Source: VBDM01 sp035651815
Lineage (GTDB): Bacteria > Pseudomonadota > Gammaproteobacteria > Burkholderiales > SG8-39
Reading direction: 5' to 3'
Assembly: GCA_035651815.1 (NCBI GenBank)
Contig: DASRFB010000018.1
Location: forward strand, 1 to 64,000
DNA: 64,000 nucleotides
Position 1 is the first letter of the stretch, and every line of letters begins with the position of its first letter. Of the stretch, positions 1-8,203 are shown in pieces. Under the pieces are notes generated by a model. That model was not told where the DNA came from. It made no database searches and was given only the letters and a program-made list of their open reading frames with translations. The position numbers and the translations under genes are program-made.

Positions 1-35
1 TCGGCAAGTATCTGCCCGGCTCCTGCCGCGGCTGA
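1..35 (+). other. possible 3' end of an upstream gene
   Basis: An open frame enters from the left edge and ends at a TGA at 33-35, reading GKYLPGSCRG before the stop. It is followed 23 bases later by a strong intrinsic terminator, which fits the end of a transcribed gene. Only about ten codons are visible, too few to name the product, and another frame is also open here. Confidence 0.25.
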
Positions 36-58
36 TCACCAGCCTCGCTGCAAAAAAA

Positions 59-85
59 GGTACCCTTCGGGGTACCTTTTTTTTT
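59..85 (+). terminator. intrinsic terminator with UUCG tetraloop
   Basis: A 7-bp perfect stem (GGTACCC / GGGTACC) closes a TTCG loop and is followed by nine T residues. It is preceded by seven A residues, so it can work on both strands. It should end the transcript entering from the left. It finishes only 7 bases before the hrpA ATG. Confidence 0.85.
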
Positions 86-92
86 GGGCTGA

Positions 93-3000
93 ATGACACG
101 ATTCTCCGCGGAAGAGCTCGAGCGCCGACGCGCGAACGCTCCACGTCCCGAGTTCCCCTCCGAGCTGCCGATTTGCGCCAAGCGCGCGGAGATCGCCGCT
201 GCCTTGCGCGCGCACCCGGCGGTGATCGTCAGCGGCGAGACCGGGTCGGGCAAGACGACACAGCTTCCCAAGATCTGCCTGGAAGCGGGCCGGGGCATCG
301 CGGGCATCATCGGGCACACCCAGCCGCGGCGCATCGCCGCGCGGGCCACGGCCGCGCGCATCGCGCAGGAGCTCGGGACCGAGCCGGGCGGCGCGGTCGG
401 CTACAAGATCCGGTTCACCGACAAGGTCGGTCCGCGGACCTACGTGAAGCTCATGACCGACGGCATCCTGCTCGCCGAGACGCAGGGTGACCGCGACCTG
501 CGCCAGTACGACACGCTCATCATCGACGAGGCGCACGAGCGCAGCCTCAACATCGATTTCCTGCTCGGGTACCTGCGCCGGCTGCTGCCGCGGCGGCCCG
601 AGCTCAAGCTGATCGTCACTTCGGCGACGCTCGACGCCGAGCGCTTCTCGCGGCATTTCGCGCTGGACGGCAAGGCGGCGCCGGTGATCGAGGTGTCCGG
701 GCGCCTGTACCCCGTCGAGATCCGCTATCGCCCGGTCGGCGAGGACGACGACGAGCGCGACCTCGAGCAGGCGATCGCCGACGCGGTGGACGAGCTCGCC
801 CTGGCCGGTCCCGGCGACGTGCTCGTCTTTCTCCCGGGCGAACGCGAGATCCGCGAGGCCGCCGAGACGCTGCGCAAGCACCATCCTCCGCACACCGAGA
901 TCCTGCCGCTCTACGCACGCCTTTCCGCCGCGGAGCAGGAACGCGTCTTCAAGCAGCACCCGGGACGCCGCATCATCCTCGCGACGAACGTCGCCGAGAC
1001 CTCGCTCACCGTGCCGGGCGTGCGCTACGTCGTCGACGCGGGGCTCGCGCGCGTGAAGCGCTACAGCTATCGCAACAAGGTCGAGCAGCTGCGCGTCGAG
1101 CCGGTATCGCAGGCGTCCGCGAAGCAGCGCGCGGGACGCTGCGGCCGTGTCGCGAACGGCATCTGCATCCGTCTCTACGCCGAGGACGACCACGAGGCGC
1201 GACCCGCCTTCACCGATCCCGAGGTGCTGCGCTCCTCGCTCGCCGGCGTGATCCTGCGGATGAAAGCGCTCGGCCTCGGAGACGTCGAGGCGTTCCCCTT
1301 CATCGATCCGCCCGCGCCGAAAGCGATCCAGGACGGCTACGCGCTGCTCGCCGAGCTGGGCGCCGTCGGCGACGACCGCGAGCTTACGGAGACGGGACAT
1401 CAGCTCGCGCGGATTCCGGTCGATCCCAGGATCGGGCGCATGATCCTCGCGGCCCGATCGGAGAACGCCCTCGAGGAGGTTCTGGTGATCGCCTCGGCGC
1501 TGTCGCTGCCGGACCCGCGCGAGCGGCCGCTCGAGCGCGCGCCGGCGGCGGACGAGGCGCACAAGCGCTTCGAGGACGAGAAGTCGGATTTCCTGTCCTA
1601 TCTCAAGCTCTGGAAGTTCTTCGAGGACGCGCTCGTACACCGCAAGTCCGGGCGCAAGCTGCACCAGGCCTGCCGCGATCACTTCCTGTCGTTCAGCCGC
1701 ATGCGCGAATGGCGCGATATCCACGGCCAGCTCAAGGAGCTCGTCGCCGAGAGCGGCTGGCGCTTCTCTGAGAAACCGGCGACTTACGCGCAGATCCATC
1801 GCGCGCTCCTCGCCGGCCTTCTCGGAAACGTCGGCATGAAAACCGAGGAGGGCAATTACCTCGGCGCTCGCGGGATCAAATTCTGGATCCACCCGGGGTC
1901 CGGCGTCGGCCGCAAGGCGGGACGCTGGATCATGGCCGCCGAGCTCGCCGAGACGACTCGCCTCTACGCGCGCTGCATCGCCACCATCGACCCGGACTGG
2001 CTGGAATCGATCGGCGCCCACCTCGTGAAGCGCCACCAGGCCGACCCGCACTGGGAGAAGACGCCGGCGCGGGTCGCGGCCTTCGAGCGCGGCACGCTGT
2101 ACGGCCTGCCGCTGTACACGAATCGGCGCGTGCACTACGGTCCCATGGACCCGGCCGGGTCGCGCCGGATCTTCATCCGCCAGGCGCTGGTCGAGGGCGA
2201 CTGGGATTCGCGCGCGCCGTTCTTCCAGCACAACCGCGGGCTGATCCGGGACATCGAGCGCCTCGAGCACAAGTCCAGGCGGCCCGACGTGCTGGTGGAC
2301 GAGACGCTCATCTTCGCCTTCTACGACGCCCGGATCCCGGAAGGCATCCACAACGGCGCGGCGTTCGACGCCTGGCGGCGCGACGCCGAGGCCGCGGACC
2401 CGAGGCTGCTGTTCCTGCGGCGCGAGGACCTGATGCGGCACGAGGCCGCCGGCATTACCACGGCGCAGTTCCCGCACCAGCTCGAGATGGCGGGACGCAG
2501 CTTCCCGCTCGAATACCATCACGAGCCCGGCTCGCCGCGCGACGGCGTGACGCTCACGGTGCCCCTCGTTGCGCTCAACCAGGTCGACGCCGCGCGCTGC
2601 GACTGGCTCGTGCCGGGGCTCGCGCGCGATAAGGTGACGCGTCTCGCGAAGTCGCTGCCGCAGAAGCTCAGGCACCGGCTCGGGCCTCTGCCCGAGCTCG
2701 CGGAAGCGCTGGTGGCGGGCGGGGCGCCCCGCGACGTTCCGGTCGCGGAAGCGATCGCCCGCTGGGCCCGGCGGGAGACGAATCTCGTCATCCCGGCCGA
2801 TGCCTTCCGGCCCGAGACGCTGCCCGCGCATCTGTCGATGAATTTTCGCGTCGTCGACGAGCACGGGCGGCAGCTCGCGATGGGCCGGAGCCTGGCGCAG
2901 CTGCGCGCCGAGCTCGGCGAGCGCGCGGGCGAGCGCTTCTCGCAGCTCGCCAAGCCGGCGGCGGACGGCGAGCGGCACACGGCCTGGGACTTCGGCGAGC

Positions 3001-3818
3001 TCGAGGAGGTGATGGAGGTCCGGCGCGGACCGCAGACGCTGATCGGCTACCCGGCGCTGGTCGATCGCGGCGACGCCGTGTCGCTGGAGGTTCTCGACTC
3101 GGCGGAGAAGGCGCGCGAGCAGCATCGCGGCGGCCTGCGACGGCTGTTCATGCTGGGACTGAAGGAGCAGGCGCGCTACCTCGAGAAGAGCCTCCCCGGG
3201 ATGCAGGCCCTCGCGCTGCAGTTCCTCCCGTTCGGAGACGCCGACGACCTCAGGCGCGATCTCCTGTCGGCAGCCTTCGACCGCGCGTGCCTCGGCGAGC
3301 CGTGGCCCCGCGACGCCGCGCAGTTCGAGCGACGGCGCGACGAGGCGCGCTCGCGCGTCACGCTGATCGCGCAGGAGATCGCGCGTCTGGCCGCGGCCAT
3401 ACTTTCCGAGCACGCGGCGCTGCGCAAGAAGCTGCAGCAGGCCGCGAAGGCGTTCCCGGCCGCGGCGCGCGACGTCGAGGAGAGCCTCGCACGGCTGCTG
3501 CCCAAGCGTTTCGTCGCCGAAACGCCGTTCGAGCGCCTGCAGCACTTCCCGCGGTATCTCAGGGCCGCGAGCTTGCGGCTCGACAAGCTCCGGGAGAGTC
3601 CCGAGCGCGACGCGCGTCTCGCGGCCGAGATTGCGCCGCTGCAGCAGCAATGGCAGCGCGAGCAGTCGAGGCGCGCCGGACAGCGCGATGCGGCGCTCGA
3701 GCAGTTCAGGTGGCTGCTCGAGGAGCTGCGCGTGCAGCTGTTCGCGCAGGAGCTCAAGACGCCGGTGCCGGTGTCGTCCAAGCGGCTCGCGAAGATGTGG
3801 CAGACTATCGAGCGATAG
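93..3818 (+). CDS. hrpA: ATP-dependent RNA helicase HrpA (DEAH box)
   Basis: This is a 1241-aa DEAH-box helicase close to the usual HrpA length of about 1300 aa. Walker A is GETGSGKT at residues 48-55. The DEAH box lies near residue 144 (IIDEAHERS), and the motif VI sequence QRAGRCGR near residue 345. The long C-terminal part after the helicase core matches the HrpA-specific region (OB-fold and DUF3418). HrpA is a cytoplasmic helicase; in E. coli it has been linked to mRNA processing and to resolving stalled ribosomes. The ATG at 93 follows the T-tract of a terminator with no clear Shine-Dalgarno sequence, so the transcript may be nearly leaderless or the start may be slightly downstream. Confidence 0.95.
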   Translation: MTRFSAEELERRRANAPRPEFPSELPICAKRAEIAAALRAHPAVIVSGETGSGKTTQLPKICLEAGRGIAGIIGHTQPRRIAARATAARIAQELGTEPGGAVGYKIRFTDKVGPRTYVKLMTDGILLAETQGDRDLRQYDTLIIDEAHERSLNIDFLLGYLRRLLPRRPELKLIVTSATLDAERFSRHFALDGKAAPVIEVSGRLYPVEIRYRPVGEDDDERDLEQAIADAVDELALAGPGDVLVFLPGEREIREAAETLRKHHPPHTEILPLYARLSAAEQERVFKQHPGRRIILATNVAETSLTVPGVRYVVDAGLARVKRYSYRNKVEQLRVEPVSQASAKQRAGRCGRVANGICIRLYAEDDHEARPAFTDPEVLRSSLAGVILRMKALGLGDVEAFPFIDPPAPKAIQDGYALLAELGAVGDDRELTETGHQLARIPVDPRIGRMILAARSENALEEVLVIASALSLPDPRERPLERAPAADEAHKRFEDEKSDFLSYLKLWKFFEDALVHRKSGRKLHQACRDHFLSFSRMREWRDIHGQLKELVAESGWRFSEKPATYAQIHRALLAGLLGNVGMKTEEGNYLGARGIKFWIHPGSGVGRKAGRWIMAAELAETTRLYARCIATIDPDWLESIGAHLVKRHQADPHWEKTPARVAAFERGTLYGLPLYTNRRVHYGPMDPAGSRRIFIRQALVEGDWDSRAPFFQHNRGLIRDIERLEHKSRRPDVLVDETLIFAFYDARIPEGIHNGAAFDAWRRDAEAADPRLLFLRREDLMRHEAAGITTAQFPHQLEMAGRSFPLEYHHEPGSPRDGVTLTVPLVALNQVDAARCDWLVPGLARDKVTRLAKSLPQKLRHRLGPLPELAEALVAGGAPRDVPVAEAIARWARRETNLVIPADAFRPETLPAHLSMNFRVVDEHGRQLAMGRSLAQLRAELGERAGERFSQLAKPAADGERHTAWDFGELEEVMEVRRGPQTLIGYPALVDRGDAVSLEVLDSAEKAREQHRGGLRRLFMLGLKEQARYLEKSLPGMQALALQFLPFGDADDLRRDLLSAAFDRACLGEPWPRDAAQFERRRDEARSRVTLIAQEIARLAAAILSEHAALRKKLQQAAKAFPAAARDVEESLARLLPKRFVAETPFERLQHFPRYLRAASLRLDKLRESPERDARLAAEIAPLQQQWQREQSRRAGQRDAALEQFRWLLEELRVQLFAQELKTPVPVSSKRLAKMWQTIER

Positions 3819-3849
3819 GGCGAGACTTACACCGGGCGTTTCCTTCCAC

Positions 3850-4584
3850 GTGGGCGAGATCCTCAAGGCGCTGCTCCGCGCATTCGCGAGCCTCGTGCAT
3901 CCGCGGATGCTGTGGCTGATGGCGTGGCCGCTGCTCGTGGCGCTCGCGGTATGGATCACCCTGGCCCTGCTCTACTGGAGCCAGGTCGCGGCGTGGGCGC
4001 AGGCCGAGCTGCAGCGCTACGGCGTCTACGACTGGACGGCCTCGACCTGGCCGTTCACGCTGCTCGCCGCCGTGCTCGGCTGGGTACTCGGGCTCCTCGT
4101 GTTCGTCCCGCTCGTCCTGGTCACGGCCGTGCTCATCATCGGGATCTTCTCGATGCCCGTCATGGTGAGGCACGTCGCGGACCGCGACTATCCGGGCCTC
4201 GAGCGCAGGCGCGGCGGAACGTTCGCGGGAAGCTTGGCGAACGCGGCCGCCGCGCTGGTCGTGTTCCTGGCGCTCGCGCTCGTGACGCTGCCGCTATGGC
4301 TCGCGCCGCCGCTTTGGCCGTTCCTGCCGCTGCTGCTCCTCGGCTACCTCAACCAGCGCGTGTTCCGCTACGACGCTCTCGCGGAGCACGCGAGCGCGGC
4401 CGAGATCGCGGAGGTCGTGCGCCGCTGGCGCGGCGACCTGTTCCTGCTCGGGATCGTGCTCGCACTGGCGGGGCACATACCGGTCGTCGGGCTCCTCATG
4501 CCGGTATACGCCGGCCTCGCATACATCCACTATTGCCTCGGACGCCTGGCGCAGCTGCGCGCCGCGCCGACTCGGGCAAGCTGA
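3850..4584 (+). CDS. EI24 / CysZ-like multi-pass membrane protein
   Basis: This 244-aa protein is hydrophobic, with about five to six membrane segments and a basic loop after VMVRHVADRDYPGLERR. Composition and layout match the EI24 domain family (PF07264), which includes CysZ, a sulfate permease. The bacterial members without cys neighbours have no settled function. I chose the GTG at 3850 because the family usually begins with a short amphipathic stretch before the first membrane segment. An ATG at 3907 is the alternative. The gene lies 31 bases after hrpA and one base before the CinA-like gene, so the three are probably co-transcribed. Confidence 0.75.
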   Translation: MGEILKALLRAFASLVHPRMLWLMAWPLLVALAVWITLALLYWSQVAAWAQAELQRYGVYDWTASTWPFTLLAAVLGWVLGLLVFVPLVLVTAVLIIGIFSMPVMVRHVADRDYPGLERRRGGTFAGSLANAAAALVVFLALALVTLPLWLAPPLWPFLPLLLLGYLNQRVFRYDALAEHASAAEIAEVVRRWRGDLFLLGIVLALAGHIPVVGLLMPVYAGLAYIHYCLGRLAQLRAAPTRAS

Positions 4585-4585
4585 C

Positions 4586-5341
4586 ATGGGCTTCGGGCTG
4601 ATTATCATCGGCGACGAGATCATCCGCGGGAAGCGGCAGGACAAGCATTTCGCGAAGAGCGTCGAGATCCTCGCGGCGCGCGGGCTGCGCCTCGCGTGGT
4701 GCGAGTACCTGGGCGACGATCCCGCGCTCATCACCTCGACCCTCCGCCGCACCATGGCGGGCGCCGATGTCGTGTTCAGCTTCGGCGGCATCGGCGCGAC
4801 CCCGGACGACCATACGCGGCAGTGCGCGGCCGCGGCGGCCGGCGTGCCGCTCGAGCTGCATCCCGACGCGGAGCGGGAGATCCGCGCGCGCTTCGAGGGC
4901 GAGACGACCCCGCAGCGGCTGAAGATGGGCGAGTTCCCCAGGGGCTCGAGCATCATCCCGAACCCGTACAACCGCATCCCGGGGTTCTCGCTCGGCGAGC
5001 ACCATTTCGTCCCCGGCTTCCCGATCATGGCCTGGCCGATGGTGGAATGGGTGCTGGACCACCGCTACGAGCGCCTGTTTCACCGCACCCCCGAGGCCGA
5101 GGCCTCCATCGTCGTGTACGAGGTGCCGGAGTCGACGCTGACGCCGCTCATGCAGGATGTCGAGGCGCGCTACCGCGGGCTGAAGTCGTTCAGCCTGCCC
5201 AGTATGGGCGAGGCGGGCGTGCGCCGGCACATCGAGCTCGGCGTGCGCGGTGCGCCGGACGAGGTCTCGCGCGCCATCGAGGAGATGAAGTCCGGCGTGG
5301 CGTCGCTCGGCGGCACGTGGCGGCCGATGGAAAAGGGGTGA
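4586..5341 (+). CDS. CinA-like molybdopterin-binding (MoCF) domain protein
   Basis: This 251-aa protein begins with a MoCF_biosynth fold: GLIIIGDEIIRGKRQDKH at the N-terminus and FSFGGIGATPDDHT near residue 67, the signature of the MoaB/MogA/CinA N-terminal domain. The amidohydrolase domain of full-length CinA (nicotinamide-nucleotide amidase) is missing, as in the short competence/damage-inducible protein A family. Its substrate is not known; members are often listed as molybdopterin-binding proteins. It starts one base after the EI24-type gene and is followed by an intrinsic terminator, so it closes the hrpA transcription unit. Confidence 0.85.
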   Translation: MGFGLIIIGDEIIRGKRQDKHFAKSVEILAARGLRLAWCEYLGDDPALITSTLRRTMAGADVVFSFGGIGATPDDHTRQCAAAAAGVPLELHPDAEREIRARFEGETTPQRLKMGEFPRGSSIIPNPYNRIPGFSLGEHHFVPGFPIMAWPMVEWVLDHRYERLFHRTPEAEASIVVYEVPESTLTPLMQDVEARYRGLKSFSLPSMGEAGVRRHIELGVRGAPDEVSRAIEEMKSGVASLGGTWRPMEKG

Positions 5342-5354
5342 GCCCGAAAGAAAA

Positions 5355-5381
5355 AGCCCCGGCCGAAGCCGGGGCTTTTTT
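5355..5381 (+). terminator. bidirectional intrinsic terminator
   Basis: A 9-bp stem (AGCCCCGGC / GCCGGGGCT) closes a CGAA loop, with A residues on the left and a T6 run on the right. It lies between the convergent CinA-like gene and the phasin gene and can serve both strands. Confidence 0.9.
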
Positions 5382-5429
5382 GCGCCTACAGAGAGGAGGA
5401 GGAGGACTGAGGCGCGAAACTGCGCTGCT

Positions 5430-5975
5430 TTACGCCGAAGCGCCGACCTTCCTGCGCGTTTCCTTCGCGGCGGTCGTCACGGCGGTGAAGTTCGCTTCCG
5501 CGATCTCGGTCGCCTGCTTGGCGACCTTGGTGAAGCTGTCGTACGCCGAGTTGGCCGCGGCGAGCGCCGACTTGACGGCCGCGACGGCGACGTCCGAGCC
5601 TGCCGGGGCGTTCTTCGACACCTTGTCGAGGAAGCCCACGACGTTCCGGTTCAGTTCGGCCGACTGCGCCTCGATGGCCTTCGTCAGCTCGGCCTGGGAT
5701 TGAGCGGCGACCTCGTACACGCTGCGCGAATAGGCGATCGCCTTCTCCAGCGCGGGTTGCGCGGCCGCGGCGTTCAGGTTGATGAATTCCTGCACGTCCT
5801 TGGCCCCGAGGAGCGCCTTGGCGTGGTTGAGGCCATCCTCGAACACGGCCTTGGTCGCATTGAGGTTCAGGTTCGACCAGCGCTCGAAAGCGGCAAACTG
5901 GGAATTCGCGAGGCCAAGGAGCGCCTCGGCGCCGGCCTTGTTGGTCGCGGCGATCTGTTCGGGTGTCACGTACAT
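5430..5975 (-). CDS. phaP: phasin family protein (PHB granule-associated)
   Basis: This 181-aa protein begins MYVTPEQIAATNKAGAEALL, the typical opening of betaproteobacterial phasins (Phasin_2, TIGR01841). It is rich in Ala, with amphipathic helices throughout, and a low-complexity C-terminus follows (NAPAGSDVAVAAVKSALAAA). Phasins coat polyhydroxybutyrate granules and control their size. I chose the ATG at 5975 because GGAGA at 5981-5985 (minus strand) sits at good spacing. An in-frame TTG at 5987 overlaps that ribosome-binding site and is less likely. Its presence indicates that the organism makes PHB, although the pha synthesis genes are not in this window. Confidence 0.93.
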   Translation of the reverse strand: MYVTPEQIAATNKAGAEALLGLANSQFAAFERWSNLNLNATKAVFEDGLNHAKALLGAKDVQEFINLNAAAAQPALEKAIAYSRSVYEVAAQSQAELTKAIEAQSAELNRNVVGFLDKVSKNAPAGSDVAVAAVKSALAAANSAYDSFTKVAKQATEIAEANFTAVTTAAKETRRKVGASA

Positions 5976-6017
5976 GAGCGTCTCCAAGTCTTCGTTAGGG
6001 GTTTGCGGTGCTTTTTA

Positions 6018-6083
6018 TTGCACTGCAGCAAGGGCTATTCTACCCGCGACGACAGGCATGTCAAGAAGTTTTTTGCATTGCAT
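6018..6083 (-). promoter_or_regulatory. phasin promoter with flanking TGCA-rich near-palindromes
   Basis: Reading on the minus strand there is TTGACA (6059-6064), a 16-bp spacer, and TAGAAT (6037-6042), a strong sigma-70 promoter for the phasin gene. Two TGCA-rich elements flank it: a near-palindrome of 14 bases at 6018-6031 at the expected transcription start, and TGCATTGCAT at 6074-6083 just upstream of the -35. In other PHB producers the repressor PhaR binds phasin promoters at comparable places. Assignment to PhaR is inference. Confidence 0.6.
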
Positions 6084-6232
6084 CATCATTGGAGATGTTG
6101 ACACATATAATTAGTATAATCAACTATATGTACGTTAGTGGTCGCATACAATCAGCGGTGCGGAAGCGTGGCCAAGGTCACTCGGCTGGACCTTGGTCCG
6201 GCGCCGGGATGCGGCGATGCGGCGAACCCGGT

Positions 6233-6706
6233 ATGATGCCTCGCTCGCGCCCGCGCCCCACCGACGCCGTGCAACGCCCGGACCCCGAAACCCGAGACCG
6301 CTACCGGCATTTCCTCTCCATCCCGACCCGCTGGATGGACAACGACGCCTATCGTCACGTCAACAACGTCGTCTACTACTCCTGGTTCGACACCGTCGTG
6401 AACGGTTACCTCGTCGCGGCCGGCGCGCTCGAGATCGAGACCAGCCCGGTGATTGGCCTGGTGGTGGAGACGCACTGCCAGTATTTCTCTCCGATCGCCT
6501 TCCCCGACGTCGCGCACGCCGGCCTGCGCGTGGCGCGCATCGGGAGGAGCAGCGTCCGCTACGAGATCGGCGTCTTCCGCAACGACGAGCCGCGCGCCGC
6601 GGCGCAAGGGCACTTCGTCCACGTCTACGTCGCCCGCGCGACCGGGCGACCCGCGCCCCTCCCGGACAGGCTGCGCTCGGCGCTCGAGCCGCTGCGCGTC
6701 GCGTGA
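6233..6706 (+). CDS. acyl-CoA thioesterase (4HBT, hotdog fold)
   Basis: This protein of about 157 aa carries the hotdog motif RWMDNDAYRHVNNVVYYSWFD, characteristic of the YbgC/4-hydroxybenzoyl-CoA thioesterase family, where the Asp and the HVNN segment line the active site. It would hydrolyse an acyl-CoA thioester in the cytoplasm; the exact substrate cannot be told. The start is uncertain. ATG codons lie at 6233 and 6236 and a GTG at 6269, and none has a clear Shine-Dalgarno sequence. The stop overlaps the GTG start of the EamA transporter by 4 bases. Upstream, 6098-6145 is strikingly AT-rich for this genome and holds two TATAAT hexamers, but none has a well-spaced -35 on the plus strand. 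Confidence 0.85.
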   Translation: MMPRSRPRPTDAVQRPDPETRDRYRHFLSIPTRWMDNDAYRHVNNVVYYSWFDTVVNGYLVAAGALEIETSPVIGLVVETHCQYFSPIAFPDVAHAGLRVARIGRSSVRYEIGVFRNDEPRAAAQGHFVHVYVARATGRPAPLPDRLRSALEPLRVA

Positions 6707-7650
6707 GCGCGCCGCGGCCGGCAGTATCCGCGGGCGCCGGTCGTCGCGCCGAGGCGGCCGGCTATTCGCTGCCGCCACGGCTGCTGTGGCTGCTCGCCGG
6801 GATGACGCTGGGCTGGGGCCTCTCCTGGCCCATCATGAAGATCGTGCTCTCGGAGCTCGAGCCGCTGCGCTTCCGGGCGCTCACCGTCGCCTCGGGGCTC
6901 ACGCTGTTCGTGATCGCGGCGCTTCAGCGCCAGCCGTTGCGCGTGCCGCCCGGTCAGTGGCCGCGGCTCGTCCTGATCTCGCTGTTCAACATCACGGGCT
7001 GGGGAATCTGCGCCATGTACGGGCTGCAGCTCATGCCCTCCGGGCGCGCGGTGATCGTGACGTACACGATGCCGCTGTGGGCGATCGCGATCGGGTCCCT
7101 GTTCGCGCGCGAGCCGATTACGGGTCGGCGCGCAGCGGGGCTGGTGCTCGGGATGACGGGAATGCTGCTGCTCGTGTGGGGAGAGCTCCACCGTATGCAG
7201 ACCGCGCCGCTCGGCGTCGCTTACCTGATCGCGGCCGCGGTTTCCTGGGCCATCGCGACGGTAATGATGCGCTACTGGCCGGTCTCGCTGCCCGGCGCCG
7301 CGTTCACGGGATGGCAGATCGTCATCGGCGGCATACCGATCTGGCTGGCATCGCTGCTGCACGACCAGGGCCCATGGCTGCCCATGGCGGCGGCGACCTG
7401 GACCGCCTTGACGTTCAACCTTTGCGTCACGTCCGTGTTCTGCCTCTGGGCGTTCAACCGCATCGCGACCGAGGCGCCCGTGGCGGTCTCGTCACTGTCG
7501 ACGCTCATGATTCCCGTCGTCGGCGTGCTGTCGGGCATGGTGCTGCTCGGCGAGCGGCCGCAATGGCACGATATCGGCGCGCTCGTGTTCGTGTTCGCGG
7601 CGCTCGCGGCCGTGCTCCTTCCGGGCCGGCGCACGGGCGAGCGCGCGTGA
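6703..7650 (+). CDS. EamA/DMT-family transporter (paralogue 1)
   Basis: This 315-aa inner-membrane protein has about ten hydrophobic segments arranged as two EamA repeats (PF00892). Typical features are GLSWPIMKIVLSELEPLRFR in the first helices, the SGRAVIVTYTMPLWA segment in repeat 1 and VSSLSTLMIPVVGVLSGMVLLGE in repeat 2. The family exports metabolites such as amino acids or their analogues; the substrate is not predictable here. The GTG start overlaps the thioesterase stop (GTGA). A close paralogue lies 550 bases downstream across a RidA gene, which suggests a local duplication. Confidence 0.9.
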   Translation: MSAPRPAVSAGAGRRAEAAGYSLPPRLLWLLAGMTLGWGLSWPIMKIVLSELEPLRFRALTVASGLTLFVIAALQRQPLRVPPGQWPRLVLISLFNITGWGICAMYGLQLMPSGRAVIVTYTMPLWAIAIGSLFAREPITGRRAAGLVLGMTGMLLLVWGELHRMQTAPLGVAYLIAAAVSWAIATVMMRYWPVSLPGAAFTGWQIVIGGIPIWLASLLHDQGPWLPMAAATWTALTFNLCVTSVFCLWAFNRIATEAPVAVSSLSTLMIPVVGVLSGMVLLGERPQWHDIGALVFVFAALAAVLLPGRRTGERA

Positions 7651-7658
7651 GGCCGCGC

Positions 7659-8126
7659 TCAGGACACCTCGAAGACGGCCTCGACTTCCACCGCGACGCC
7701 GCGCGGCAGCGAAGCGACCCCGACCGCGGCGCGCGCATGGCGGCCGGCGTCGCCGAGGACCGCGACGAAGAGATCCGACGCCCCGTTGACGACCTGCGGC
7801 TGGTCGGTGAACTCGGGCATGCAATTGACGAAGCCGCCCACGCGCACGCAGCGCACGACGCGGTCGAGATCGCCGCCGAGCGCGGTCCGCGCCTGCGCGA
7901 GCACGTTGAGCGCGCACAGGCGCGCCGCCTGCTGACCCTGCTCGACGCTCAGCTCGCGGCCCAGCTTGCCGACGAACTGCGGCTTGCCGCCCTCGAGCGG
8001 GATCTGGCCGGAGATGTACAGCACGTTGCCGGCGCGGACCGCCGGGACATAGTTCGCGACCGGCGCGGGCGCGTCGGGCAGCGCGAGGTTGAGCTCCTTC
8101 AGGCGGGCGGCGACGCGGCCGGACAT
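7659..8126 (-). CDS. RidA (YjgF/YER057c/UK114) family protein
   Basis: This 155-aa protein matches the RidA family: the conserved stretch LYISGQIPLEGGKPQ, then GGDLDRVVRCVRVGGFVN and a C-terminal GVASLPRGVAVEVEAVFEV. Canonical RidA deaminates reactive enamine/imine intermediates from PLP enzymes and carries Arg in the RAAVGVxxLP motif. Here that motif reads ARAAVGVASLPRGVAVEVE, so the Arg appears retained. At 155 aa it is longer than the classic RidA of about 130 aa and looks like the YjgH/Rid4-7 type with an N-terminal extension. It lies between and opposite to two EamA transporters. Confidence 0.9.
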   Translation of the reverse strand: MSGRVAARLKELNLALPDAPAPVANYVPAVRAGNVLYISGQIPLEGGKPQFVGKLGRELSVEQGQQAARLCALNVLAQARTALGGDLDRVVRCVRVGGFVNCMPEFTDQPQVVNGASDLFVAVLGDAGRHARAAVGVASLPRGVAVEVEAVFEVS

Positions 8127-8203
8127 TTGCGGATCTCCTGTCGAATGCCGAAGGCGGCTAGTGTAGTGCCGCGGTCGGAAACTGTACGAACGGGCGGCGA
8201 ATC

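Noticed and set aside
36..3959. 1307-codon open frame antisense to hrpA
   Set aside because: It is a composition effect of GC-rich hrpA. The product is Arg/Leu/Glu-rich with no domains, and the sense frame shows all helicase motifs.
6098..6120. TTGACA and TATAAT on the plus strand ahead of the thioesterase gene
   Set aside because: The spacing between them is only 11 bases, too short for a sigma-70 promoter. The AT-rich region may still hold a promoter, but not this pair.
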